DNA of 25,688 bases. Source: an uncultured Ruminococcus sp. Lineage in GTDB: Bacteria > Bacillota > Clostridia > Oscillospirales > Ruminococcaceae. The DNA lies in contig CAJTWQ010000024.1 in NCBI GenBank assembly GCA_910579835.1, positions 1 to 25,688 on the forward strand. The letters are read 5' to 3'. Positions 8,296 to 15,789 of this stretch are shown here, in pieces. The position numbers and the translations under genes were made by a program. The notes under the pieces were generated by a model that was given only the letters and a program-made list of their open reading frames with translations, did not search any database and was not told the origin of the DNA. Within the stretch, counting starts at the first letter, position 1. Every line of letters starts with the position of its first letter.

Positions 8296-10373
8296 TTTGT
8301 CAGCTCTCTTTCATAGCCGCAGCCCTCGTTCTCACATATAAGACGTCCCGATTTTCCGCCCTTATTGAACAAAGTTTTTCCGCACTGCGGACAAAGTTCT
8401 TTGGTAGGCATATTCCAGGTCATAAAATTGCATTCCGGATATCCTTCACAGCCATAAAAACTTCTGCCCTTTTTGGATTTTTTAACTAATATTTTTTTGC
8501 CGCATCTGGGACAGCTTCCCTCCGTCTCCGTAACAATCTGCTTGGCATTCTTGCACTCCGGAAAACCGGGACAGGCAAGAAATTTTCCATAGCGGCTGTA
8601 TTTTATAACCATATTCTTTCCGCAAAGCTCACAAATCACATCCGTAACCTCGTCGGGAACCTTTACGCGCTTTCCCTCCATGGCAGTTTCTGCATTTTTA
8701 AGAGTAACTTCAAATTCATCGTAAAATTCATGAAGAGCGCTTACCCAGTTCTTACTTCCGTGCTCCACCTCGTCAAGATCACTTTCCATCTGAGCAGTAA
8801 ACTTTGCATCAACAATTTTTTTGAAGTGCTCTGTCATCAGCTGAGTAATCGCCTCGCCTAAATTAGTTGGCTTCAAAGCCTTTCCCTCGTGCTCGACATA
8901 CTGCCTTGACGTAATCGTTGTGATCGTAGGCGCATAGGTACTTGGACGTCCTATTCCGTTTTCCTCCAGCGCTTTGATAAGCGAAGCCTCGGTGTATCGG
9001 GGAGGCGGCTGGGTAAAATGCTGATTTCCAGCAATAGATTTCAACTTCAGAACATCGTTCACATTCAGCTCTGGAAGCATTTTCTTAGATCCTTCCCCAT
9101 CACCGGATGATTCCACATAAAGCGCCATAAATCCGTCAAACTTCACAGAGTATCCCGAAGCCCTGAAAATGCAGCCGTTTGCCGAAATATCTACGGAAAC
9201 GGTATCAAGAAGCGCGTTTGCCATCTGACTGGCGATAAAACGCTCCCAGATAAGCTTATAAAGCTTGAACTGATCCGATGTAAGACTTGATTTAACTCTT
9301 TCTGGAGTAAGCTCCGGAGTTGACGGACGTATAGCCTCGTGAGCATCCTGCGCATTATTTTTTGACTTGAAGTTTCTCGGCTCCGGAGGAAGATATTCCT
9401 TGCCGTAAGCCGTTTTTATATACCCGACTGCGGCTTCCTTTGCTTCTTCCGATATACGCAGACTGTCGGTTCTCATATATGTTATAAGTCCAACTGCACC
9501 TACTCCCTGCACCTCAACGCCCTCGTACAACTCCTGAGCGGCTTTCATTGTACGCTTTGCCGTAAATCCAAGACGCCGTGAAGCGTCCTGCTGAAGAGTT
9601 GATGTTATAAATGGAGGCGCCGGCTGCTTTTTAGTAACTCTTTTTTTAACTGAGCTTACCGTATACTCGGCGCCCTCAAGCCTTTTGAGAAGGTCATCCG
9701 CCTCTGCCTGTCCCGGAATTTCCAATTTCTTTCCGTCAACAGAAACAAGAGCGGCATCAAAGACTTTTTTTGAGGACGGAGCCGTAAACTTTGCATCTAT
9801 AGACCAATATTCTCTGGGTACGAATTTCCTTATTTCGTTTTCCCTGTCTACGACCAGCCTTACCGCAACAGACTGAACTCTGCCGGCTGAAAGTCCCCTC
9901 TTGACTTTTTTCCAGAGAAACGGGCTAAGTTCATAGCCAACCAGTCTGTCCAGAATACGCCTCGCCTGCTGTGCATTGACAAGATCCACGTCAATTTTAT
10001 GAGGATCGCTCATTCCCTTTTTAACGCCGGTTTTGGTTATCTCATTAAAAGCTACCCGGTTATTGTCCTCCATATCAAGCTTAAGAATCTGTGCTATATG
10101 CCATGAGATAGCTTCCCCCTCACGGTCAGGGTCAGTAGCAAGATAAATCTTATCACATTTCTTTGCACGTTTTTTAAGCTCCTTGATAACGTCTTCTTTT
10201 CCCTTCATGTCCGTATACTGCGGCTTAAAATCATTCTCCTTATCCACACCCATTTTTGATTTCGGCAGATCGCGTATGTGTCCCATAGACGCGATCACCT
10301 CATATCCCGGGCCAAGATATTTCTGTATTGTTTTAGCCTTTGCAGGTGACTCTACTATTACCAGATCCGACAT
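8292..10373 (-). CDS. topA: DNA topoisomerase I (type IA)
   Basis: Relaxes negative supercoils through a transient 5'-phosphotyrosine. The 693-aa product has the TOPRIM domain at the N-terminus (E8 of VIVESPAKAKT; DPDREGE at 81-87) and the catalytic tyrosine Y299 in GLITYMRTDS. At the C-terminus there are three four-cysteine zinc fingers, beginning CELCGK, CPRCGK and CPQCGK. The length is normal for Firmicutes. An AGGGG site lies about 10 nt before the ATG. It begins 14 nt after the dprA stop. Confidence 0.98.
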   Translation of the reverse strand: MSDLVIVESPAKAKTIQKYLGPGYEVIASMGHIRDLPKSKMGVDKENDFKPQYTDMKGKEDVIKELKKRAKKCDKIYLATDPDREGEAISWHIAQILKLDMEDNNRVAFNEITKTGVKKGMSDPHKIDVDLVNAQQARRILDRLVGYELSPFLWKKVKRGLSAGRVQSVAVRLVVDRENEIRKFVPREYWSIDAKFTAPSSKKVFDAALVSVDGKKLEIPGQAEADDLLKRLEGAEYTVSSVKKRVTKKQPAPPFITSTLQQDASRRLGFTAKRTMKAAQELYEGVEVQGVGAVGLITYMRTDSLRISEEAKEAAVGYIKTAYGKEYLPPEPRNFKSKNNAQDAHEAIRPSTPELTPERVKSSLTSDQFKLYKLIWERFIASQMANALLDTVSVDISANGCIFRASGYSVKFDGFMALYVESSGDGEGSKKMLPELNVNDVLKLKSIAGNQHFTQPPPRYTEASLIKALEENGIGRPSTYAPTITTITSRQYVEHEGKALKPTNLGEAITQLMTEHFKKIVDAKFTAQMESDLDEVEHGSKNWVSALHEFYDEFEVTLKNAETAMEGKRVKVPDEVTDVICELCGKNMVIKYSRYGKFLACPGFPECKNAKQIVTETEGSCPRCGKKILVKKSKKGRSFYGCEGYPECNFMTWNMPTKELCPQCGKTLFNKGGKSGRLICENEGCGYERELTK

Positions 10374-10387
10374 TTATATTTTACCCC

Positions 10388-11662
10388 TTAAATACATAAT
10401 TCAAAAGTTTTTCCCGGAAGCTGGCGCACTGCGCCGAGGATCTCAAGCTCGGTAAGCTCTGTCATAAGCCCAGCGGGATCGGCTTCCAGCTTCTGTGCAA
10501 GAACCTCAACATGCAAGCTTTCCTCAACCAAAACCGTGCATATTCTCTGCTGGGCTTCCGTAAGCTCAATATCCCCACAGACGCCTGACTCTTCCAAATT
10601 TTTATCCAATATTTCTCCAGTCTCCGCATAATTCTGATCCGTTTTTACGGAACCCGGCTTTTTCCTTTCTGCTGCCTTTATTATGTTTACGGAAGAATCG
10701 TCATCTTCATGACTTAAAGATGTTCTATAATAATCCCCCATACCGGCATAGCGGTCACTGCGTACCTCGGCATCCAGCGAACCTCCGATACTGAAGCAGT
10801 CTATTACCTCTCCGGTTCCGTAAAGAGGCTGCGCCCCTTCACGCAAAAGAGCAATATTTCCGGAAAAAGCGCTGCCGAATATATCCGCCGGAGGAAGTAC
10901 AAATACATCCCTTCCACAGTCTGCGGCCATATTGGCTGTAATCAGCGATCCGCTTTTAAGAGACGCTTCAAACACAAGCGTCAGTCTCCCAAGCGCTGCC
11001 AGAATTCTGTTTCTTTTAGGAAAATTCGTAGAATAAGGAGATGTTCCCGGCGGATACTCGGAAACAAACACTCCGCCGTTTTCAAGTATTTTTTCACGAT
11101 ATATCATATTAGGCTTTGGATAATCCACATCAATACCGCAGCCCAGAATACAGGCGGTAGGACGTCGGCAGTCCGCGGCGCCCATATGGGCAGTAATATC
11201 CGTTCCTACTGCAAACCCGCTAACTATTACAAAACCGTCTCCTGCCAGTTGACGGCATATCTTGTACGCCGCATCCGCTCCGTATGCTGACGGACGTCTT
11301 GTTCCGACGGCGGTTATTGTGCGTGTACCTGTAAGGCAAGCGATATTGCCTTTGTAATGGAGCACTGCCGGAGGATTAAAGATATTGCGCAGCTGAGGAG
11401 GATATTCCCGGCTTCCGCAGCCGATAACGCCTATTCCCTTGCCGGCGCACCGTTCAATATATTCCTGAGCCTGTTCTAAAGAAATACTTCCAATATTTCT
11501 CTTTTCCGTCTGAGTTATGGAAAGACCGCTGCCTCCTGAAATTAGGGCTGAATAAGCCGACTCTGCATCTCCGTAAATGTTTACCGTATCCCATATACGC
11601 CTGCTTCCCACGCCGAAAACCATTGTTAGCCAGACCCAATATCTTGTATCATCCACAAACAT
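10388..11662 (-). CDS. dprA: DprA/Smf, DNA-processing protein
   Basis: DprA binds incoming single-stranded DNA and loads RecA during transformation; it is also conserved in species with no shown competence. The 424-aa product has an N-terminal helical SAM-like region, then a Rossmann-like core with VGTRRPSAYG, SGFAVGTDITAH, LGCGIDVDYP, PKRNRILAAL and SGSLITANMA. A winged-helix domain follows at the C-terminus after a variable linker. The frame opens with GTG at 11668, but AAGG sits directly against it; the ATG at 11662 has AAGG at 5-nt spacing and is preferred. It overlaps the upstream methyltransferase gene by 14 nt. Confidence 0.95.
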   Translation of the reverse strand: MFVDDTRYWVWLTMVFGVGSRRIWDTVNIYGDAESAYSALISGGSGLSITQTEKRNIGSISLEQAQEYIERCAGKGIGVIGCGSREYPPQLRNIFNPPAVLHYKGNIACLTGTRTITAVGTRRPSAYGADAAYKICRQLAGDGFVIVSGFAVGTDITAHMGAADCRRPTACILGCGIDVDYPKPNMIYREKILENGGVFVSEYPPGTSPYSTNFPKRNRILAALGRLTLVFEASLKSGSLITANMAADCGRDVFVLPPADIFGSAFSGNIALLREGAQPLYGTGEVIDCFSIGGSLDAEVRSDRYAGMGDYYRTSLSHEDDDSSVNIIKAAERKKPGSVKTDQNYAETGEILDKNLEESGVCGDIELTEAQQRICTVLVEESLHVEVLAQKLEADPAGLMTELTELEILGAVRQLPGKTFELCI

Positions 11663-12452
11663 TCCCACCTTTTTTCTTTAGTTCCCACATTATTATTCCT
11701 GCAGCCATTGCAGCATTAAGAGAATTAATATTTCCGTTCATCGGAATTATTATACGTCTGCCGCAGCGGCGTGATACCTCGGCAGGCAGACCGTTTCCCT
11801 CGTTTCCGATAAATACCGCATGACTGCCTCCAAAAGAACATTCTGTAAGAAGCTGTGCATCTTTGTCAATAACGGCTGCTGATGAAGAAACACCGTTTTT
11901 TTCAAGAAGGGCAAAAACCTCATCCTCATCATTCTCAATGAATATATTTGCCCTAAATACCGAACCCATAGTGGAACGAATTACTTTGGGGCTGTAGAGA
12001 TCGCAGCAGCCGCATAAGATAATTCCGTCAATGCCCAATGCATCAGACGTTCTGATTATCATACCCAGATTCCCCGGATCCTGAATGCAATGGAGGATGA
12101 TATAGCGCCCGTTCTCCTCGAATAAGGGGGGGCCGTCCGCAATCATTCGGCATATTGCAAATATTCCCTGTGTGCTGTCAGTTGAAGCAATTTTCTTTCC
12201 AAGCTCATTTGAAATAACAACAGCTCTTGTATTTCTCAAATCAGCCTGAAACAACGTATCCGCATACTTTTCATAAGCTGAAGCGGTAAAGATAAGCTCA
12301 GAAAGCTCTGCATTTTCTGTAATAGCATCCTGAACTATTCTAAGTCCTTCCAATACGAACAAGCCGTATTGAAGTCTCTCCTTTTTTGAGGCTGAGAGCT
12401 TCTGATACAGCTTGATAACAGGATTGTCTTTAGATGTAATAATATTTTCCAA
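11649..12452 (-). CDS. TrmH/SpoU-family RNA 2'-O-methyltransferase
   Basis: SPOUT methyltransferase that likely methylates a ribose 2'-OH in rRNA or tRNA. An N-terminal substrate-binding domain covers about 1-100. The trefoil-knot motifs follow: DPGNLGMIIRTSDALG (motif 1), VFIGNEGNGL (motif 2) and SLNAAMAAGIIMWE (motif 3). Start choice matters: the frame can be read from a GTG at 12464, but that codon overlaps the GGAGG ribosome site. A TTG at 12452 lies 11 nt after GGAGG and gives ENIITSKDNPVIKLY, the usual N-terminus of this family, so it is used here (267 aa). Possibly RlmB/YsgA-like; the exact target nucleotide cannot be read from sequence. It is the first gene of the long operon. Confidence 0.9.
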   Translation of the reverse strand: MENIITSKDNPVIKLYQKLSASKKERLQYGLFVLEGLRIVQDAITENAELSELIFTASAYEKYADTLFQADLRNTRAVVISNELGKKIASTDSTQGIFAICRMIADGPPLFEENGRYIILHCIQDPGNLGMIIRTSDALGIDGIILCGCCDLYSPKVIRSTMGSVFRANIFIENDEDEVFALLEKNGVSSSAAVIDKDAQLLTECSFGGSHAVFIGNEGNGLPAEVSRRCGRRIIIPMNGNINSLNAAMAAGIIMWELKKKGGNVCG

Positions 12453-12482
12453 TAGTACATACACCTCCGGAGATCATAGGCA

Positions 12483-12512
12483 TTTACAACAAAACACGCT
12501 CGTTTATGTAAA
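12483..12512 (-). promoter_or_regulatory. Possible promoter for the methyltransferase-to-ftsY operon
   Basis: On the minus strand TTTACA (12512-12507) and TGTAAA (12488-12483) are separated by 18 nt, 31 nt ahead of the TTG start. The -35 would lie in the loop of the rplT terminator. The -10 matches only 4 of 6 consensus bases, so this is weak; read-through from rplT is the alternative. Confidence 0.3.
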
Positions 12513-12525
12513 AAGAGCGTGTTTT
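12491..12525 (-). terminator. Terminator after rplT
   Basis: A perfect 11-bp inverted repeat (12515-12525 with 12491-12501, arm AAAACACGCTC) and a 13-nt loop, 9 nt after the rplT stop. The 3' arm ends in TTTT on the transcribed strand, followed by GTTGT, so the U-tract is short. Confidence 0.65.
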
Positions 12526-12533
12526 AAGCGGAA

Positions 12534-12887
12534 TTAAAGGGCTGCCTTAGCCTTGTCAGCAATAGCCGTGAAGCCTGCTGCATCATTAATAGCAATCTCT
12601 GAGAGCATTTTTCTGTTAAGTGTAATGCCAGCTTTCTTGCAGCCGTTCATGAAAGTAGAATAATTCATGCCGTTAAGCTTTGCAGCCGCAGAAATTCTGG
12701 TAATCCAAAGCTGCCTGAACTGTCTCTTCTTCTGCTTTCTTCCGATATATGCATAATTACCAGACTTCATCACGGCCTGCTTAGCCATCTTAAAATGTTT
12801 GCTCTTAGCGCCGAAATAGCCCTTAGCAAGCTTTAAAGTCTTATTTCTTCTCTTACGAGTCATCATTGCACCTTTAATACGTGCCAT
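12534..12887 (-). CDS. rplT: 50S ribosomal protein L20
   Basis: L20 binds 23S rRNA early in large-subunit assembly, and in Firmicutes it represses its own operon. The 117-aa product shows the full family sequence: MARIKGAMMTRKRRNK, then AKGYFGAKSKHFKMAKQAVMKSGNYAYIGRK and the LWITRISAA stretch. A GGAGG site lies 9 nt before the ATG. It is the last gene of infC-rpmI-rplT, 57 nt after rpmI, and is followed by a terminator. Confidence 0.99.
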   Translation of the reverse strand: MARIKGAMMTRKRRNKTLKLAKGYFGAKSKHFKMAKQAVMKSGNYAYIGRKQKKRQFRQLWITRISAAAKLNGMNYSTFMNGCKKAGITLNRKMLSEIAINDAAGFTAIADKAKAAL

Positions 12888-12944
12888 AATCTTATACCTC
12901 CAAAATTAAAATTACGAAAAAACGGTCAGACTATCTGATCGAAA

Positions 12945-13148
12945 TTACATATAAGGAACGAGCTTCTTAACAGTAGGTGCGTTAGTCGTATCGCATACAC
13001 CTGCGTTGCGGGCAATTCTCTTGCGCTTTGTATCCTTCTGTGTAAGTCTGTGTCTCTTGTTTGTGTGCTGATACTTAACCTTACCGTTTCCTGTAATCTT
13101 AAAACGCTTCTTTGCGCCTGAATGAGTTTTAACCTTAACCTTTGCCAT
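12945..13148 (-). CDS. rpmI: 50S ribosomal protein L35
   Basis: Small basic large-subunit protein, 67 aa and full length. It has the KTHSGAKKRFKITGNGKV start and the NKRHRLTQKDTKRKR core typical of L35. AAGGAGG lies 8 nt before the ATG. It starts 13 nt after the infC stop and is the middle gene of the infC-rpmI-rplT operon. Confidence 0.99.
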   Translation of the reverse strand: MAKVKVKTHSGAKKRFKITGNGKVKYQHTNKRHRLTQKDTKRKRIARNAGVCDTTNAPTVKKLVPYM

Positions 13149-13161
13149 TATATAATCCTCC

Positions 13162-13686
13162 TTACTTACCGGCCTTTGACGAAACGAACATAACTATGCT
13201 GCGCCCCTCCATTTTTGCCGGCTTATCCACAGTGCCGACTGCCGAAACTGCCTCCTTGAAACGATTGAGCAGCTCTTCTCCCAACTGCGGGTGAGCGATA
13301 GCTCTCTTGCGGAATCTTACCGAGACTTTGAGCTTGTCTCCGTTCTGAAGAAACTTTACAGCCTGATTTACCTTTGTTTCATAATCATGAGTGTCAATTG
13401 TGGAAAACATTCTGATTTCCTTAATTGAAACTATCTTCTGATTTTTTCTTGCTTCCTTTTCACGTTTAGCCTGCTCAAAACAATATTTGCCGTAATCCAT
13501 AATACGGCACACAGGCGGCGTAGCCTGCGGAGCAATTTTTACAAGATCAAGGTCTTTTTCAAAGGCAATCTGCTGTGCCTCTTTTGCAGATAAAACTCCG
13601 AGCTTCTTTCCGTCATCGTCTATTACGAGAACTTCCTTATCTCTTATTTCTTCGTTGACCTGCAGTTCCTGTTTGCTAATAGTCAA
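13162..13686 (-). CDS. infC: Translation initiation factor IF-3 with non-ATG start
   Basis: IF-3 keeps 30S subunits free and rejects non-canonical start codons. The product of up to 174 aa has the N-terminal domain (VNEEIRDKEVLVIDDDG, PPVCRIMDYGKY), a lysine-rich linker (KREKEARKNQK) and the C-terminal domain (KEIRMFSTIDTHDYETK). No ATG exists near the N-terminus. The frame can start at TTG 13686, only 3 nt after GGAGG, or at ATT 13680, 9 nt after GGAGG. ATT is the classic infC start in E. coli and several Firmicutes, and it would give an N-terminus at SKQELQVNE. Either choice supports IF-3 limiting its own synthesis by start-codon discrimination. It is the first gene of the operon. Confidence 0.97.
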   Translation of the reverse strand: MTISKQELQVNEEIRDKEVLVIDDDGKKLGVLSAKEAQQIAFEKDLDLVKIAPQATPPVCRIMDYGKYCFEQAKREKEARKNQKIVSIKEIRMFSTIDTHDYETKVNQAVKFLQNGDKLKVSVRFRKRAIAHPQLGEELLNRFKEAVSAVGTVDKPAKMEGRSIVMFVSSKAGK

Positions 13687-13849
13687 GCACCTCCAACTTT
13701 ATATATTGAAACAAAAATGAGTGCAGAAATTATCCGCACTCACACAATACGCACCTAACCGCTGATATTGCAGAATACCGCGGAATGTTTCATATTGACC
13801 GCTTAAGCGACGCCTTGCGGTGAGAACGCATAGTTCTGCTTTGTTTACT
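13687..13849 (-). promoter_or_regulatory. Structured infC-rpmI-rplT leader, candidate L20-type attenuation leader
   Basis: About 160 nt of untranslated RNA separate the promoter from infC. It contains several inverted repeats, including a CGCTTAAGCG palindrome and AGAAC/GTTCT, and then an intrinsic-terminator hairpin just before the ribosome site. In B. subtilis L20 binds such a leader and promotes premature termination. The architecture here fits that scheme; the L20-binding fold itself was not verified. Confidence 0.6.
13712..13741 (-). terminator. Leader attenuator hairpin upstream of infC
   Basis: A 9-bp stem (13741-13733 with 13727-13719, one G-U pair), 5-nt loop, followed on the transcript by AUUUUUGUUU. 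It lies 33 nt before the infC TTG and after the promoter, so it would stop transcription before the coding region unless an alternative fold forms. Confidence 0.75.
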
Positions 13850-13855
13850 TAATTT

Positions 13856-13884
13856 AGTATACACCGTTCCAATCAATTTGTCAA
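13856..13884 (-). promoter_or_regulatory. Sigma-A promoter of infC-rpmI-rplT
   Basis: TTGACA (13884-13879) and TATACT (13861-13856) separated by exactly 17 nt; the expected start of transcription is near 13849. It sits 34 nt downstream of the spoIIR stop, so the ribosomal operon is driven independently of spoIIR. Confidence 0.88.
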
Positions 13885-13918
13885 GTATAAGCGTCTTTTT
13901 TGTATACTTTCACAATTT

Positions 13919-14527
13919 TCAGCCAAATATATCTGTAATTTTATCCCAAAGTGCAAAACGAACACGATATTTTTTTGGATGATACATTATATCAAGTTCA
14001 TCATCTTCAAAATAATCCTCTTCGTTCCGGCTTTTTACATCCTCTGCCGCCGGAATGCAAAGCGGAGGATACATAACGCACCACCAGTTATGACCCTTTG
14101 CCTCGCCTATCTCAATTCGCAAAGCTCTATATCTCCCTGCCGGCATGGTTATATTGCCATAAACCCGCTCGTCAAAATCTATATCCTCAATGCTCGCTGT
14201 CACCCTTGAACCGCATCCCTGCTGCCTAAGAACCGCCTCAGCAGTTTCGACAATCTTCGGCATGGCTTCCCGTACATTTTTTTCCGCATCCTCAAGATCG
14301 GCGGCATTGCCGAAAAACTCGCCGCTGTGTTCGAGCAGAGCGTCACGGATGCAAAGTTTCAGCCGCTGATCCTCCTCGCTGTCGGAATTGGCAAGTATAT
14401 GAAGCCTGAGTACGCTCTCCCTCAACTGATCCAGCTTTCTTCCGTCTCTGACAAATCCGACGTAATTTGAAATAATAACCGTAAATATAAGTCCTGCCGC
14501 CATAATAAATGTAAGATTTTTTTTCAT
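13919..14527 (-). CDS. spoIIR: SpoIIR, stage II sporulation signalling protein
   Basis: SpoIIR is made in the forespore and exported to the intermembrane space, where it activates SpoIIGA to process pro-sigma-E in the mother cell. The 202-aa product has an N-terminal signal anchor (LTFIMAAGLIFTVIISNYVGF), the conserved LRLHILANSDSEEDQRLK, and the hallmark KGHNWWCVMYPPLC near 155-168. The frame is open to 14638, but the ATG at 14527 is preceded by AGGTGG at proper spacing and gives the expected signal sequence. It is monocistronic, between the infC promoter and the divergent LRR gene. It implies sporulation capacity or a recent ancestor with it. Confidence 0.94.
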   Translation of the reverse strand: MKKNLTFIMAAGLIFTVIISNYVGFVRDGRKLDQLRESVLRLHILANSDSEEDQRLKLCIRDALLEHSGEFFGNAADLEDAEKNVREAMPKIVETAEAVLRQQGCGSRVTASIEDIDFDERVYGNITMPAGRYRALRIEIGEAKGHNWWCVMYPPLCIPAAEDVKSRNEEDYFEDDELDIMYHPKKYRVRFALWDKITDIFG

Positions 14528-14555
14528 TTTTTCCACCTCATAATTTTGTTTGAGC

Positions 14556-14574
14556 CTCCGCTTAATAAGCGGAG
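14556..14574. repeat. Perfect palindrome in the spoIIR leader
   Basis: 8-bp arms (14556-14563 and 14567-14574, arm CTCCGCTT) with a 3-nt loop, 29 nt upstream of the spoIIR ATG. No U-tract follows on either strand, so it is not a standard terminator. It could be an mRNA hairpin or a protein-binding dyad. Confidence 0.5.
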
Positions 14575-14737
14575 ACATCTGCCTTCGGTTAATATCATTG
14601 GCAGAAAAATGGAAATTATTCACCAGTCCCAAAATCACAGGACATCAGAGCATGGCGGCAGAAGAACAAGCAGAACGGCAATTTAGAGATTTTGATCCTA
14701 TGCTTCTTCTTCGACAAATTGTGCATTAAAAAAGTAT

Positions 14738-14743
14738 TATAAT
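14738..14743 (+). promoter_or_regulatory. Possible -10 element for the LRR protein gene
   Basis: TATAAT lies 34 nt before the LRR protein ATG, but no convincing -35 hexamer is found at 16-18 nt upstream. A promoter is expected here because the neighbouring gene is divergent. Confidence 0.4.
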
Positions 14744-14777
14744 CATTGTATGCATATCACTTTTCAAGGAGATCAAA

Positions 14778-15638
14778 ATGAAAAAAATAATAATACTTCC
14801 AATCATTGTTTTAATATTTTTCTTTTCCGGGACGAATTCATACGCTGATAAAGAATCCGGAATAACATACACCGTCATTGATGGAAGAGCTACGGTCACC
14901 GGATTTACAGGAGAACCGGAAAATCTCGATATACCTCCGGAAATCGACGGTGTTCCTGTAGTTGCGATACGCGACAACGCCTTCTATAAATGCAGCTCTC
15001 TGATACAAATATCTCTTCCAGAGGGACTTGAAAAAATGGGACACCACTGCTTTTTCGACTGCACATCTCTTGAAGAAATCATTATTCCCGACAGCGTTTC
15101 AGAAATCGGTATGGGCTGCTTTGAAAGCTGTATACAGCTTCGTGAGGCTGTGCTTCCGGATAATCTGATCTTGCTCCAGGAATCCTGCTTCCGTAACTGC
15201 ATTTCACTTGAAAAAATCATAATTCCGCAGAGAACTGCTGAAATCCAGCAGTTCTGTTTTGCAGAATGTACTGCCCTTTCCAATGTCTCACTCGGCGGAA
15301 AGCTGTTAAAAGTCGGAGATCTCGCCTTTTTCGGCTGCCCGAATATACATGAAATCTACATTCCGGAATCGGTAGAGGCCATCGGTATACAAGCTTTCGG
15401 CTACAGCTCCGAAGGCTTAACAAATACCTTTTCAATTACCGGAAAGTCAAACTCGGAAGCGGATAAATATGCTCAGATAAACGGATTTCCTTTTTCCGGA
15501 CAACCGGCTGCGGCAGACGCATTTGCTCCTCAGGACAGCGAAAACGCCCCTGTTAATCTGCCGGAAATCTTTATATTTGCCGGACTGTTCTTTTTTATTT
15601 TAGCAATCATATCAGCATTCCGCAGCAAGCGAAAATAA
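14778..15638 (+). CDS. BspA-like leucine-rich-repeat protein, membrane anchored
   Basis: A 286-aa exported protein. An N-terminal signal peptide (KKIIILPIIVLIFFFSG) is followed by six or so BspA/LRR_5-type repeats of about 23 residues from about 55 to 205. These have the pattern 'aF.xC.sL..i.lP..v..IG...F', for example CFFDCTSLEEIIIPDSVSEI and CFRNCISLEKIIIPQ. A proline/alanine-rich spacer follows, then a C-terminal hydrophobic segment (LPEIFIFAGLFFFILAIIS) and a basic RSKRK end. The segment-plus-basic-tail arrangement suggests anchoring with the repeats outside. AAGGAG lies 6 nt before the ATG. BspA-type repeats mediate binding in other bacteria; the ligand here is unknown. It is divergent from spoIIR and 151 nt ahead of the GH26 gene, which has its own promoter. 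Confidence 0.85.
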   Translation: MKKIIILPIIVLIFFFSGTNSYADKESGITYTVIDGRATVTGFTGEPENLDIPPEIDGVPVVAIRDNAFYKCSSLIQISLPEGLEKMGHHCFFDCTSLEEIIIPDSVSEIGMGCFESCIQLREAVLPDNLILLQESCFRNCISLEKIIIPQRTAEIQQFCFAECTALSNVSLGGKLLKVGDLAFFGCPNIHEIYIPESVEAIGIQAFGYSSEGLTNTFSITGKSNSEADKYAQINGFPFSGQPAAADAFAPQDSENAPVNLPEIFIFAGLFFFILAIISAFRSKRK

Positions 15639-15707
15639 TACTTCCAATATCCGACTTATCAAATGTTGCGGAATCATGAAATGTATAAAGTTTATTCATA
15701 TTTACTA

Positions 15708-15736
15708 TTGATTTTTAATAAAAAACATGTTATAAT
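15708..15736 (+). promoter_or_regulatory. Promoter of the GH26-GH9 dockerin operon
   Basis: TTGATT (15708-15713) and TATAAT (15731-15736) with 17-nt spacing; the transcript should start near 15743. This lies 3' of the most upstream ATG of the GH26 frame (15739), supporting the internal start at 15790. Confidence 0.8.
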
Positions 15737-15789
15737 GTATGATAAAGAATTATATTATTATCAAAAGACATGATACGGAAGTGATTATA

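Noticed and set aside
13876..13905. Terminator for spoIIR formed by AAGTATA/TATACTT
   Set aside because: The 7-bp AT-only stem with a 14-nt loop overlaps the infC -35 region and lacks a U-tract; too weak to call.
14652..14729. 25-codon frame (MAAEEQAERQFRDFDPM...) between spoIIR and the LRR gene
   Set aside because: Only a weak AGGA at 10 nt, no recognised family and very short; it also covers the probable promoter region. Kept only as a note.
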